A stretch of 64,000 bases of DNA from NCBI GenBank assembly GCA_038238115.1, contig JBBRYB010000019.1, positions 1-64,000 on the forward strand, written 5' to 3'. Source of the stretch: JBBRYB01 sp038238115 (GTDB lineage Bacteria > Actinomycetota > Actinomycetes > Propionibacteriales > Nocardioidaceae). The notes under the pieces were generated by a model. That model had not been told where the DNA came from. It saw only the letters and a program-made list of their open reading frames with translations, and ran no database searches. Positions 32,784 through 41,832 of the stretch are shown in pieces (position 1 is the stretch's first letter; every line of letters starts with the position of its first letter). The translations under genes were made by a program, and so were the position numbers.

Positions 32784-33541
32784 CAGACACCACGCTGGCG
32801 CCAGAGCGCTACTTCACCTTGATCGACGCCGACACCGAACGGCTCCTCGCGATGGGCGAACTCGGCCTGACAGAGCCGGTTCCCTCGTGTCCCGGCTGGG
32901 ATGTCGCCGAGGTTGTGTGGCACACCGCAGGCGTCTACGAGCACAAGGTCCGGGTGATGGCCGACAACGCATTCCCCGACCCGTGGCCGCCGGCCGACTT
33001 CGAGAGCCGTGAGGAGCTCGTCTTCCTGCGTGAGGCCAGGCAGGACCTGTTCGACGAGTTCGCCCGCCACGCCCTCGACGAGCAGACCACGACATTCTCC
33101 GCCGCCGACACCACGATCGGCTTCTGGGTACGCCGGATGGCACTCGAGGTCGCGGTCCACCGCTACGACGCCGAGCTGGCCCACCGCCGGCCGACCCCGA
33201 TCCCCGACGACCTCGCCGTGGACGGCATCGACGAGGTCCTGCGGGTCATGCTCGCAGGTCCGTGGTGGGACGGGCGCATGCAGAATGAGCACCCGGTCGA
33301 TGCGATCGTCGCCGTCGAGGCCGGTGGCCGGAGATGGGTCTGCGACGTGCGGGCCACATCCGTGTCCGTCACCTCGGCTGAAGGCGCCGGAGGCCCAGAG
33401 GCAGTTGCCACCGTGTCGGGCGCTCCCGAGCTGGTCTTCCTGTGGCTATGGGGCCGGGTCGGGGACGCCGACGTCGGGCTCAGCGGCGACCCGACTGTCG
33501 CGGCCGAGTTCCGGCGTCGTCTCGTGGAGTGCTCGAGATGA
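32780..33541 (+). CDS. Maleylpyruvate isomerase/DinB-like mycothiol-dependent family protein
   Basis: A 253-residue protein of the actinobacterial TIGR03083/MPI family: SCPGWDVAEVVWHTAGVYEH holds the first metal His, and RRMALEVAVHRYDAELAH holds the conserved H and D of the DinB-like four-helix fold. The last 90 residues are an SCP2-like domain (VAVEAGGRRWVCDVRA; GAPELVFLWLWGRV). Members are often mycothiol-dependent transferases or isomerases; the activity here is unknown. ATG 32780 overlaps the MFS stop by 4 bases. Confidence 0.88.
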   Translation: MTDTTLAPERYFTLIDADTERLLAMGELGLTEPVPSCPGWDVAEVVWHTAGVYEHKVRVMADNAFPDPWPPADFESREELVFLREARQDLFDEFARHALDEQTTTFSAADTTIGFWVRRMALEVAVHRYDAELAHRRPTPIPDDLAVDGIDEVLRVMLAGPWWDGRMQNEHPVDAIVAVEAGGRRWVCDVRATSVSVTSAEGAGGPEAVATVSGAPELVFLWLWGRVGDADVGLSGDPTVAAEFRRRLVECSR

Positions 33542-33559
33542 CCGAGTAGCGTCGGTCCA

Positions 33560-33652
33560 GTGCACCCCCGCTACCGCCGACTCATCATCTCGGGGGCGCT
33601 GATCCTGCTCCTGGTGATCGTCGTGGTGGCGTCGTTGTGGGGAGGCTCGTGA
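33560..33652 (+). CDS. 30-residue single-pass membrane peptide
   Basis: A small ORF from GTG 33560 (VHPRYRRLIISGALILLLVI...) to TGA 33650-33652. It has a basic N-terminus (HPRYRR), one 17-20-residue hydrophobic helix and a WGGS end. The stop overlaps the ATG of the methyltransferase (TGATG), so translation is probably coupled. Similar tiny membrane peptides are common in actinobacteria but are rarely annotated. No function can be named. Confidence 0.6.
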   Translation: MHPRYRRLIISGALILLLVIVVVASLWGGS

Positions 33653-34941
33653 TGAGCGCCACCCTGGCCGAGGCCCACGCCACGCTGCATGCTTTGCTGG
33701 CCGACTCCGAGCACCTGGTCAAGGCCGTGGCATCCGGTCGGCAACGCAACGCCACCGTGCCGTTTCGTCGGGTCGAGCTGCGCTACGTCGACCTCGCGGT
33801 GGGCAGGCGGCTGCAACTCACGTCGTACGACGACACCCAGGCGCACACCCGCAACGTCGAGCTGAACGAACCGGCCGAGACGGAGATCGGCGCGTTGCTC
33901 GCCGAGCCGTACTCCCGCTGGCACCTGCAGACCACGACGGAGACCGTGCAGCTGCGCGTGTCGAAGCGGGGTCGTCCGCTGCTGCACCGTGGGCTCACGC
34001 AGGACCAGGTGGTCGACCGGGCGCATGACCGGTCCAAGCAGCGACGGCTCGACGCCTCCGACCCAGTTTTCCACCTGCTCGGGGTGACAACGGCTGACGG
34101 CCGCGTCAAGCCGACCCGCGTCGCGAAGTTTCGGCAGGTCCAGGACCTGCTGACCCTGCTCGACCCCGTCATCGACAGCGCCATCACGCTCGGTCCGGGG
34201 CCGGAACTGTCAGTCGATCGACCTCTGCGGGTGGTCGACCTCGGCTGCGGCAACGCCTACCTGACGTTCGCCACGTTCCGCTATCTCACCGCAGTCCGAG
34301 GGCTGCCCGTGCGCGCTGTCGGGGTCGACGTCAAGGCGCAGGCGCGGGCCCACAACCGCGACGTGGCCGACCAGCTCGGCGTCGGTGGGCAGTTGAGCTT
34401 TGTCGCAAGCGCCATTGGCGCTGCTGATGTGGATGAGCCGGTGGACCTCGTGCTGGCCCTGCATGCCTGCGACACCGCCACCGACGAGGCGCTTGCACGT
34501 GCGGTCCGGTGGCGTGCCCCGGTCATCTTGGCGGCGCCGTGTTGCCACCACGACATCCAGCGCCAGCTCGACGCGCGGCGGGTGCCGTCGCCGTACCAGC
34601 TCGTCACCCGGCATGCGATCTTGAAGGAGCGGCTCGGCGATGTGCTCACCGACGCGCTGCGCGCCGCGATCCTTCGTCTGGTCGGCTACCGGGTCGAGGT
34701 CGTGGAGTTCGTCGACTCGCGACACACTCCACGCAACGTGCTGATCCGTGCCGTGCGCACGTCGACGGGTCCGACCGACGAGACGCAACAGGCCTTCCGC
34801 GAGCTGGTCTCCGCCTGGGCGGTGCGACCGGCGCTGGCCGACATGCTGTGCGACTACAGTCCCGAGCTTGCGGCGCTGATGTCGTCCGGGGCGCGCGCCG
34901 GCTTGCTGGAAGGTATGGCCGGTGCCGAAGAGCAGGCGTAG
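33652..34941 (+). CDS. Class I SAM-dependent methyltransferase
   Basis: A 429-residue protein. The C-terminal Rossmann-like methyltransferase has motif I VVDLGCGNAYLTFATFRYL (about residues 191-209), the acidic strand AVGVDVKAQARAHNRD, motif IV LVLALHACDTATDEAL and an unusual APCCHHDIQRQL with a CCHHD cluster. The first 170 residues (VPFRRVELRYVDLAVGRRLQLTSYD) form a separate domain. It resembles the Methyltransf_32-type family, possibly acting on RNA. Start ATG 33652 overlaps the upstream micro-ORF stop. Confidence 0.88.
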   Translation: MSATLAEAHATLHALLADSEHLVKAVASGRQRNATVPFRRVELRYVDLAVGRRLQLTSYDDTQAHTRNVELNEPAETEIGALLAEPYSRWHLQTTTETVQLRVSKRGRPLLHRGLTQDQVVDRAHDRSKQRRLDASDPVFHLLGVTTADGRVKPTRVAKFRQVQDLLTLLDPVIDSAITLGPGPELSVDRPLRVVDLGCGNAYLTFATFRYLTAVRGLPVRAVGVDVKAQARAHNRDVADQLGVGGQLSFVASAIGAADVDEPVDLVLALHACDTATDEALARAVRWRAPVILAAPCCHHDIQRQLDARRVPSPYQLVTRHAILKERLGDVLTDALRAAILRLVGYRVEVVEFVDSRHTPRNVLIRAVRTSTGPTDETQQAFRELVSAWAVRPALADMLCDYSPELAALMSSGARAGLLEGMAGAEEQA

Positions 34942-35953
34942 GTGGCGATGGCCGCGAACCGCCGTGGCGGTGAGCCTGCTGGGCGCTTCGGTGGCGCTGG
35001 CTGCCGGCTCGTCGTACGCGGACAACGACAAGCCGACCGTCGTCTTCACGATCGGGCCCGCGGAGATCGACGAGTCGAGCTCGCTGGTCGTGAGCACGGC
35101 GCATCCCGGGCTCGTCTACACCGCCAACGACTCCGGCGTCGTGGCCACCGTCTACGTGCTCGACGCCGACACCGGGGCGCTCGTCGGCAGGACCGTGCTG
35201 GCCGGTGTCGATCCCGTCGACGTGGAAGCGCTGGCCACCGGCGGCGACTCTTCTCTGGTCGTCGCCGACATCGGGGACAACGGTTCCGACCATGCCAGCA
35301 TCACGATCTACCGCATCAGCCAACCTGGACATGGGTCGGCTGAGGTTGGGGCCAGGCGGGTGTCGCTGACCTATCCGGACGGCCCCCGCGATGCCGAGTC
35401 GGCGCTCTACGACACGAGCTCGGGTCGGGTCTTCGTGGTGAGCAAGGTGTATGCCGGTGCGCGCGTGTACCGGACTCCGCCTGACGTCTTCTCCCGACAC
35501 CACGCTGTGCTTCGGCCGATCGCTGAGGCCCCGGCGCTCGCTACGGACGCGACCTTCCTATCCGGCGGTGACCACGTCGTGGTCCGCAGCTACCTGACGG
35601 CCACCGTCTACACCTATCCGGGCTGGCACCGCGTCAAGGTGCTGCCGCTCCCACTCGAGCGCCAGGGCGAGTCGGTCGCGGCACCCGCGGGGGGACGGGA
35701 GATCTGGGTCGGAAGCGAGGGCCCCCACTCCAGAGTGCTGGCGGTTCGGCTGCCCGACCTCAGCCCGCCTGACCCCGCCTCGGCACAGCCGACGACCGGT
35801 TCGGCCACCACGGCGAGTCACCCGACCGCCGTGGACCGAGGACCGTTCAAACAGGCGGCCTTCATCGTGGCCACGGTCGCGGTCAGCCTCCTCGCGGTCG
35901 TGGCGGTCGCCACCGTTGTCGCCTACCGGCGCCATCGCTCCCGCCGGGCCTGA
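34922..35953 (+). CDS. Secreted, membrane-anchored beta-propeller-like protein
   Basis: A 343-residue protein with a signal peptide (RRWRWPRTAVAVSLLGASVALAAGSSYA), repeated beta-strand blocks such as YTANDSGVVATVYVLDADTG, SLVVADIGDNGSDHASITIYRI and AESALYDTSSGRVFVVSK, a Thr/Ser/Pro linker, and a C-terminal transmembrane helix (AAFIVATVAVSLLAVVAVATVVAY) with an Arg-rich end. The start GTG overlaps the methyltransferase end by 20 bases. It is probably an extracellular propeller of unknown ligand. Confidence 0.8.
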   Translation: MPKSRRRWRWPRTAVAVSLLGASVALAAGSSYADNDKPTVVFTIGPAEIDESSSLVVSTAHPGLVYTANDSGVVATVYVLDADTGALVGRTVLAGVDPVDVEALATGGDSSLVVADIGDNGSDHASITIYRISQPGHGSAEVGARRVSLTYPDGPRDAESALYDTSSGRVFVVSKVYAGARVYRTPPDVFSRHHAVLRPIAEAPALATDATFLSGGDHVVVRSYLTATVYTYPGWHRVKVLPLPLERQGESVAAPAGGREIWVGSEGPHSRVLAVRLPDLSPPDPASAQPTTGSATTASHPTAVDRGPFKQAAFIVATVAVSLLAVVAVATVVAYRRHRSRRA

Positions 35954-36063
35954 CCGAGCGTCAGCGACGTCGGCGCTAGCGGCCCCCAGCACGGCTGGCC
36001 AGGCATACCCGGACGATCCTCGGGTACGTCGCCTGCACCCCGACCCCATTAAGGAGATGCCCA

Positions 36064-37041
36064 ATGAGCAACACGGCCTTCGGCTACACGTTGATGACGG
36101 AGCAGTCCGGGCCGCGGCAGATCGTCGACTACGCGCGCCGCGCGGAGGAGGCGGGCTTCGACTTCGAGGTGATGAGCGACCACTACTTCCTGTGGCTGGA
36201 GGAGCAGGGCCATGCGGCGTACGCCTGGTCAATGCTGGGAGCGGTCACCCAGGTCACCGACACGGTCGAGCTGATGACCTATGTCACCTGTCCGCTGATG
36301 CGCTACCACCCGGCCGTCGTCGCGCAGAAGGCGGCGACGATCGCCCTCTTGTCCGAGGGGCGGTTCGTGCTCGGGCTCGGAGCCGGCGAGAACCTCAACG
36401 AGCACGTCGTCGGGGCAGGCTGGCCGGCTGCCAATGTCAGGCACGAGATGTTCACGGAAGCGGTCGACATCATCTCCGCGCTCTTCGACGGGGGCTATGT
36501 GAACTACTCGGGGCACCACTACCGCGTCGACTCCGCAAAGATCTGGGACCTGCCCGAGCAGCGCGTGCCCATCGCGACCGCCGTGTCGAGAACACAGTCG
36601 ATCGAGAAGTTCGCCCCGCTGGCCCAAGCGCTCGTCGCCGTTGAGCCCAATCCTGACCTCGTCGAGCAGTGGCGCGCAGCCAACCCCAGTGCCACTCGGG
36701 CGATCGGCCAGATGCCGATCTGCTGGGACACCGACCGCGACGCGGCCATCGAGCGAGCGCACGCTCAGTTCCGGTGGTTCGGAGGCGGCTGGAAGGTCAA
36801 CGCCGAGCTGCCCGGGCCGGCAGGCTTCACGGGTGCCAGCCAGTTCGTGCGCAAGGAGGACGTGGCCGACTCCATCCCGTGCGGTCCCGACGTGGACGCG
36901 ATCGTCGAGGGAGCGCGCGCGTGGGTGGACGCCGGCTTCACCGACCTAGCCTTCGTGCCGGTGGGTGACGAGGGCCAGTCGGAATTCCTGGGCTTCGCCG
37001 AGTCGACCCTGCTGCCGGCGCTGCGAGCAGAGCTCGACTGA
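36064..37041 (+). CDS. F420-dependent luciferase-like oxidoreductase (TIGR03557 type)
   Basis: A 325-residue LLM-class TIM-barrel oxidoreductase. Seen are FGYTLMTEQSGPRQIVDYAR, FEVMSDHYFLWLEEQGHAAYAW, TYVTCPLMRYHPAVVAQKAAT and FVLGLGAGENLNEHVVG, matching the glucose-6-phosphate dehydrogenase-like F420 branch. It likely uses deazaflavin F420; the substrate is unknown. A strong ribosome site AAGGAGATG sits just before the ATG. It is monocistronic and convergent with serC. Confidence 0.92.
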   Translation: MSNTAFGYTLMTEQSGPRQIVDYARRAEEAGFDFEVMSDHYFLWLEEQGHAAYAWSMLGAVTQVTDTVELMTYVTCPLMRYHPAVVAQKAATIALLSEGRFVLGLGAGENLNEHVVGAGWPAANVRHEMFTEAVDIISALFDGGYVNYSGHHYRVDSAKIWDLPEQRVPIATAVSRTQSIEKFAPLAQALVAVEPNPDLVEQWRAANPSATRAIGQMPICWDTDRDAAIERAHAQFRWFGGGWKVNAELPGPAGFTGASQFVRKEDVADSIPCGPDVDAIVEGARAWVDAGFTDLAFVPVGDEGQSEFLGFAESTLLPALRAELD

Positions 37042-37086
37042 TGGAGGCACCGTGCGGCGGCCGCGCCAGGTGCGGCGGCCGGCCGG

Positions 37087-38205
37087 TCAGAGGTGGTCGA
37101 GGCTCCAGTCGATGCAGTGGGTCAAGGCCTCGACGTCAGCAGGGTCGACGGCGGGGAACATGGCGACCCTGAGCTGGTTGCGGCCGAGCTTGCGGTAGGG
37201 CTCGGTGTCGACGACACCGTTCGCGCGCAGCACCCGGGCGATCGCGTCGGCGTCGGCGACGGGGTCGAAGTCGATCGTGCCGACGACGAGGGACCGGTCT
37301 GCCGGCTCGACCACGAAGGGGGTCGCCACCGGCGACTTCTCGGCCCAGCCGTACAGGATGGTGGACGACTCAGTCGTGCGCTCGACCGCTCCAGACAGGC
37401 CGCCGAGTGAGCCGAGCCAGTCGATCTGCTCGGCCAGCAGGAACAACGTCGCCAGCGAGGGCGTGTTATAGGTCTGGTCGGCCGCGGAGTTGTCGACAGC
37501 CGTCTGGAGGTCGAGGAACGCTGGGATCCAGCGGTTGCTCGCTTTGACCTGGGCGGTCCGCTCGAGCGCCCGGGGCGACATCAGGGCGATCCACAGGCCG
37601 CCGTCGGAGCCGAAGCACTTCTGCGGCGCGAAGTAGTAGACATCGGCATCCCGGATGTCGACCGGCAGGCCACCCGCTCCGGACGTGGCGTCAACGAGGA
37701 CCAACGCGTCTGGGTCGGCGCCGGGGACCCGGCGTACCGGCGCCATCACACCCGTCGAGGTCTCGTTGTGCGGCCAGGCGTAGGCGTCGACGCCGTCCTC
37801 GGCATACCCCACCGGCCGAGTGCCGGGCGGCGACGTCACGACGGTCGGTGAGCCGAGGAAGGGCGCCGACTGCGCGGCCGTGGCGAACTTCGCGGAGAAC
37901 TCTCCGAACGACAGGTGCTGGCTGCGCTCGCGGATGAGGCTGAAGGTGGCAATGTCCCAGAAGGCGGTGGAGCCGCCGTTGCCGAGTACCACACGGTAGC
38001 CGTCGGGAAGAGCGAACAGGTCCGCGAGCCCCTCACGGAGCCGGCTCACGACGCCTTTGACGGTCGTCTGACGATGCGACGTACCGAGGAAGCCTCTGCC
38101 GGTGGCGGCCAGCGCGTCGAGCGCCTCGGGTCGTACCTTGCTCGGCCCCGCACCGAACCGGCCGTCGGCCGGCAGCAGGTCAGCGGGGATGCGGAGGTCG
38201 GGCAT
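37087..38205 (-). CDS. serC: Phosphoserine aminotransferase
   Basis: A 372-residue class V aminotransferase of the actinobacterial SerC type, converting phosphohydroxypyruvate and glutamate to phosphoserine with PLP. FGAGPSKVRPEALDAL begins the protein, LGNGGSTAFWD provides phosphate contacts, TSGAGGLPVDI the conserved Asp region, and YFAPQKCFGSDGGLW the PLP-binding lysine. ATG 38205 suits the family; the open frame upstream has no homology. It lies downstream of citrate synthase and pdxH, the latter making its cofactor. Confidence 0.95.
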   Translation of the reverse strand: MPDLRIPADLLPADGRFGAGPSKVRPEALDALAATGRGFLGTSHRQTTVKGVVSRLREGLADLFALPDGYRVVLGNGGSTAFWDIATFSLIRERSQHLSFGEFSAKFATAAQSAPFLGSPTVVTSPPGTRPVGYAEDGVDAYAWPHNETSTGVMAPVRRVPGADPDALVLVDATSGAGGLPVDIRDADVYYFAPQKCFGSDGGLWIALMSPRALERTAQVKASNRWIPAFLDLQTAVDNSAADQTYNTPSLATLFLLAEQIDWLGSLGGLSGAVERTTESSTILYGWAEKSPVATPFVVEPADRSLVVGTIDFDPVADADAIARVLRANGVVDTEPYRKLGRNQLRVAMFPAVDPADVEALTHCIDWSLDHL

Positions 38206-38252
38206 GAGCTGCCGGCCTTTCGGGGTGTCGACGGCAGTGGATGAGACCACGA

Positions 38253-38297
38253 GCCCCTGACATTGTGCCAACCCCCGCCGGCGCCGGCGTCAGGGGC
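38253..38297 (-). terminator. Hairpin between citrate synthase and serC
   Basis: GCCCCTGAC (38253-38261) pairs with GTCAGGGGC (38289-38297), enclosing a self-complementary CGCCGGCGCCGGCG core. It lies just past the citrate synthase stop on the minus strand and ahead of serC, so it can end the citrate synthase transcript. Confidence 0.6.
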
Positions 38298-38314
38298 AAG
38301 AGGCGGGTGTTGTC

Positions 38315-39418
38315 TCAGTCGGCCCACTCCGGCTGCCAACCGGTGACGGACTCGGCGCTTCGCGTCGCCGGCCCCGAGTAGAGGGCCGAGGGCCGGATGA
38401 GTCGGCCGGTCTTCTTCTGCTCCAGGATGTGCGCGCTCCAGCCCGCAGTGCGCGCGCAGGTGAACATCGACGTGAACATATGCGGCGGCACCTCGGCGAA
38501 GTCCAGCACGATCGCCGCCCAGAACTCGACGTTGGTCTCCAGCACCCGGTCGGGGCGGCGTGCCCTCAGCTCCTCGAGCGCAGCCTTCTCGAGCGCGAGC
38601 GCGACCTCGTAGCGAGGCGCGGACAACTCGAGCGCGGTGCGCCGCAGCACGCGGGCGCGTGGGTCCTCGGCTCGGTAGACACGGTGGCCGAACCCCATCA
38701 ACCGCTCGCCCCTATCGAGCAGCTCCTTGACGTAGGGCGCAGCGTCACCACGGCGCTCGACCTCGGCGATCATGTGCAGCACGCGCGCCGGAGCGCCGCC
38801 GTGCAGGGGGCCCGACATCGCCCCAACAGCCGCGGACAGGCTCGCCGCCACATCCGCGCCCGTCGACGCGACGACGCGAGCGGTGAACGTGGAGGCGTTC
38901 ATGCCGTGCTCGGCGGCTGAGGTCCAGTAGGCGTCGACGGCCTTGATGTGGTCAGTGTCGGGCTCGCCGCGCCAACGGCGCATGAAGCGCTCGGTGATGG
39001 TGCTCGACCTGTCGATCTCATTCTGCGGGACCATGGGCAGCCCCACACCGCGAGCGGCCTGAGCGACGTACGACAGCACCATGACCGCGGTGCGCGCGAG
39101 GTCCTCGCGGGCCTGCTCGTCTGTCTCGTCGTAGAGCTGACGCATGCCCCAGGCCGGCGCGATCATCGCGATCGCGCTCTGCACGTCGACTCGGATGTCA
39201 CCGGAGTGGACGGGGATCGGGTATGGCTCGGCCGGGGGGAGTCCAGGCTCGTAGCTTCCGTCGACCAGCAGGCCCCAGACGCGGCTGAACGGGACGCGTC
39301 CGACCAGGTCTTCGATGTCCACTCCGCGGTATCGCAGTGCGGAGCCTTCCTTGTCGGGCTCGGCGATCTGCGTCTCGAATGCGACGACACCTTCGAGCCC
39401 ATGATGGACCTCTGCCAT
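38315..39418 (-). CDS. Citrate synthase 2 (short type)
   Basis: A 367-residue citrate synthase-family protein, shorter than the roughly 430-residue hexameric type. HHGLEGVVAFETQIAEPDKEGSALRYRGVDIEDL is the start region; the catalytic elements are EHGMNASTFTARV (His/Asn), GPLHGGAPARVLHMI (His) and MGFGHRVYRAEDPRARVL (His, Arg), with an Asp region near the end (IVLDFAEVPPHMFTSMF). It condenses oxaloacetate and acetyl-CoA; a methylcitrate activity cannot be excluded. Confidence 0.94.
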   Translation of the reverse strand: MAEVHHGLEGVVAFETQIAEPDKEGSALRYRGVDIEDLVGRVPFSRVWGLLVDGSYEPGLPPAEPYPIPVHSGDIRVDVQSAIAMIAPAWGMRQLYDETDEQAREDLARTAVMVLSYVAQAARGVGLPMVPQNEIDRSSTITERFMRRWRGEPDTDHIKAVDAYWTSAAEHGMNASTFTARVVASTGADVAASLSAAVGAMSGPLHGGAPARVLHMIAEVERRGDAAPYVKELLDRGERLMGFGHRVYRAEDPRARVLRRTALELSAPRYEVALALEKAALEELRARRPDRVLETNVEFWAAIVLDFAEVPPHMFTSMFTCARTAGWSAHILEQKKTGRLIRPSALYSGPATRSAESVTGWQPEWAD

Positions 39419-39501
39419 GACGTGCTCCTCGCTCCTATCCGGCGCTGCGACTCATTGTGGACCCTGACGACGCGCTCGGCAGTGCGTCGTGACTCGGTGT
39501 C

Positions 39502-40170
39502 TCAAGGGGCGAGCCGCTCGACCACCCAGCTGCCGTCGTCGACGCGTGAGTAGCGGATGCGGTCGTGCATCCTGCCGGGGCGGCCCTGCCAGAACTCGAC
39601 GCTGTGGGGTCGCACGAGGAAACCCGCCCAGTGGGGAGGTCGAGGCACGACGTCCGCGCCGTCGAACCGGTCCGACTCGTGGGCGTAGCGGTCATGCAGG
39701 AATTCGCGATCCGGTACGACCTGCGACTGTGGCGATGCCCAGGCACCGAGCTGGGAGCCGCGCGGACGAGAGGCGAAATAGGCATTCGCCTCGGCGTCGT
39801 CGACGACACTGGCCATGCCGTCGATGCGGACCTGGCGCTCCAATGGATGCCAGGGAAACAGCAGCGCGCACGCAGGATTGGCAAGCAGCTCCTCGCCCTT
39901 GCGGGACTGCAGGTTCGTGTAGAAGACGAAGCCACGCGTATCGACCGTCTTGAGCAACACCATGCGCGACGAGGGCACACCGGCTCGGTCGGCGCTAACC
40001 ACCATCGCGTTCGGCTCGTGCAGGCCGACCTTGCGAGCAGCGTCGAGCCAGCCGATGAACGCGATGACCGGGTCCGGATCAAGGTCTGCCTCGGTGAGGC
40101 CGCGGTCCTCGTACTCCTTGCGCCAGGAGGCGACGTCACGAGAGATATCGTCGGAGGAGTCAGGCGTCAT
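39502..40170 (-). CDS. pdxH: Pyridoxamine 5'-phosphate oxidase
   Basis: A 222-residue FMN enzyme that oxidises pyridoxine/pyridoxamine phosphate to PLP. Motifs include EPNAMVVSADRAGVPSSRMVLLKTVD (FMN contacts), FVFYTNLQSRKGEEL, ALLFPWHPLERQVRI, YFASRPRGSQLGAWASPQSQ and the C-terminal VEFWQGRPGRMHDRIRY with the R-x-H active-site pair. Length and order match PdxH fully. Gene order pdxH, citrate synthase, serC is co-directional and recurs in actinobacteria. Confidence 0.97.
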   Translation of the reverse strand: MTPDSSDDISRDVASWRKEYEDRGLTEADLDPDPVIAFIGWLDAARKVGLHEPNAMVVSADRAGVPSSRMVLLKTVDTRGFVFYTNLQSRKGEELLANPACALLFPWHPLERQVRIDGMASVVDDAEANAYFASRPRGSQLGAWASPQSQVVPDREFLHDRYAHESDRFDGADVVPRPPHWAGFLVRPHSVEFWQGRPGRMHDRIRYSRVDDGSWVVERLAP

Positions 40171-40510
40171 GCAGGTGAATCTATCGAGCCCCGCCAGTTT
40201 GGTCCGGGCATGGGCAAGCCCGCGGGCCGGTCATGGCATGGACCACGGCTGGATGGACTCTTCCAGCGCCCGCGGGCTCGGGTAGCTAGTGGGAATTCGC
40301 TACGCGTCCAACGTCGTGCGACCGCCTAGCGGCTAGCCACCTCACAAGTCCGTTGAGAACACATCTGGCGGACCACCTCCTCTCATGTGTGGATTCACCG
40401 TACGTCGCTCGACGAGCGCGGGCAAGCGGGTTGCGGCACAGATCGAGGTGGTGTCTCAGTCGCCTTGCTGCCTCGAGGGTCCCTCTGAGCTCAGGCTCTA
40501 AGGTGAGCCG
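40171..40510. other. 340-base intergenic region
   Basis: No gene is supported here. It separates the divergent pdxH and MFS genes and must hold their promoters. The only structure noted is AGCCCGCGGGC (40217-40227) repeated as GCCCGCGGGCT (40268-40278), which can pair with itself or with the other copy. Confidence 0.6.
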
Positions 40511-41767
40511 GTGGTGCGAGGTTTCGGACGAGTGCTGACCGATGTGCGCCCGCTCCAGGTCTCGCTCGACTACCGACGCCTGTGGTTGGGGAGCACCGTG
40601 TCGCAGCTCGGCCAACAGATGACGGCGGTGACGATCGCCATCCAGGTCTTCGCGATCACCCACTCCACATTTTCGGTCGGACTCGTCGGGCTGTTCGCCC
40701 TCGTTCCGCTGATCACGTTCGGGCTGTACGGCGGCGCGTTCGCCGACGCCGTCGACCGTCGCCAGCTGGCGCTCGCAGCCTCGTTGGGCCTGTGGGTGCT
40801 GTCGCTCGTGCTGGTGGCGCATGCCGCGGCCGGACTCGAGTCGGTCTGGGTGCTGTATGCCGTTGTGGCCCTGCAGTCGGGGTTCTTCGCGGTCAACAAC
40901 CCGACTCGGGCGTCGATCATCCCGCGACTGGTCCCGACAGAGCACCTGCCGGCCGCCAACGCGCTCGGCATGGCGTCGTTCAACCTGGGCTTCACCGTCG
41001 GCCCGCTGCTCGGTGCCCTCGCCATCGGGGCCGGCGGTTACACGTTCGCCTACTCGATCGACGCAGTCACGTTCACCGCAGCGCTCTACGCGCTCTTCCG
41101 GCTGCCGCCGATCCCGCCGCAGCCTCGCGAGGGGCAGGCGCTGACGCGCCCGGGCCTGCGCTCGGTCCTCGCGGGATTGCGCTTCCTCAGGCACGCCCGC
41201 AACGTGCGGATGACGTTCGTCCTCGACCTGTGCGCGATGGTGTTTGCCCAGCCGCGAGCTCTCTTCCCGGCGATCGCGGGAGGCTTCTTCGGCGGCGGCG
41301 TGCGCACCGTGGGGCTGTTGCAGGCGGCGCCGGCGATCGGGTCCCTCGCCGCCTTCGCCTTCTCCGGGTGGGTGAGCAAGGTTCGCCGGCAGGGAGCCGC
41401 GGTGGCACTCTGCGTGATCGTGTACGGCGGCGCGGTGGCGGCCTTCGGCTTTGCCCGGGTGCTGTGGTTGGGCGTGCTCTTCCTGGCACTCAGCGGCGCC
41501 GCCGACATGGTCAGCTCGGCGTACCGCTCGACCATTCTGCAGGTCGCGGCGCCTGACAACCTCCGAGGGCGACTCCAAGGCGTCTTCACCGTCGTGGTCG
41601 CCGGTGGCCCCCGGATGGGCGACTTCGTGGCGGGGTCAACGGCCGCCCTCACCACCCCGACGATCGCCTTGGCGGCCGGCGGGCTCGCTTGCGTGCTGGG
41701 AGTGCTGATCGCGAGTTCCCGTGAACGGGCATTCATGGCGTACGACGCCCGGCATCCTGTTGCCTGA
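40511..41767 (+). CDS. MFS transporter (EntS-like)
   Basis: A 418-residue major facilitator of the MFS_3 group. It opens VRPLQVSLDYRRLWLGSTVSQLGQQMTAV, and NNPTRASIIPRLVPTEHLPAANALG and GPLLGALAIGAGGYTFAYSID are subgroup signatures. About 12 transmembrane segments. Start GTG 40511, just behind AAGGTGAGCC. Likely an exporter of a siderophore or other small molecule; the real substrate is unknown. Confidence 0.9.
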   Translation: MVRGFGRVLTDVRPLQVSLDYRRLWLGSTVSQLGQQMTAVTIAIQVFAITHSTFSVGLVGLFALVPLITFGLYGGAFADAVDRRQLALAASLGLWVLSLVLVAHAAAGLESVWVLYAVVALQSGFFAVNNPTRASIIPRLVPTEHLPAANALGMASFNLGFTVGPLLGALAIGAGGYTFAYSIDAVTFTAALYALFRLPPIPPQPREGQALTRPGLRSVLAGLRFLRHARNVRMTFVLDLCAMVFAQPRALFPAIAGGFFGGGVRTVGLLQAAPAIGSLAAFAFSGWVSKVRRQGAAVALCVIVYGGAVAAFGFARVLWLGVLFLALSGAADMVSSAYRSTILQVAAPDNLRGRLQGVFTVVVAGGPRMGDFVAGSTAALTTPTIALAAGGLACVLGVLIASSRERAFMAYDARHPVA

Positions 41768-41832
41768 GCGCCCCGGCTCCCGGGCACCACGGGGCGCGCA
41801 TGAGCTGTCGGCGGGCCACGAGAGGATGAAGC

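Noticed and set aside
37053..37082. GCGGCGGCCGCGCC-type hairpin between the F420 oxidoreductase and serC as a terminator
   Set aside because: The repeat is simple GC-rich sequence with poor, ambiguous pairing, so it was not annotated.
40286..41578. A 430-codon minus-strand frame rich in His/Arg/Gln/Glu opposite the MFS gene
   Set aside because: The plus-strand MFS protein is clear; the antisense product is charge-biased and unlike any protein.
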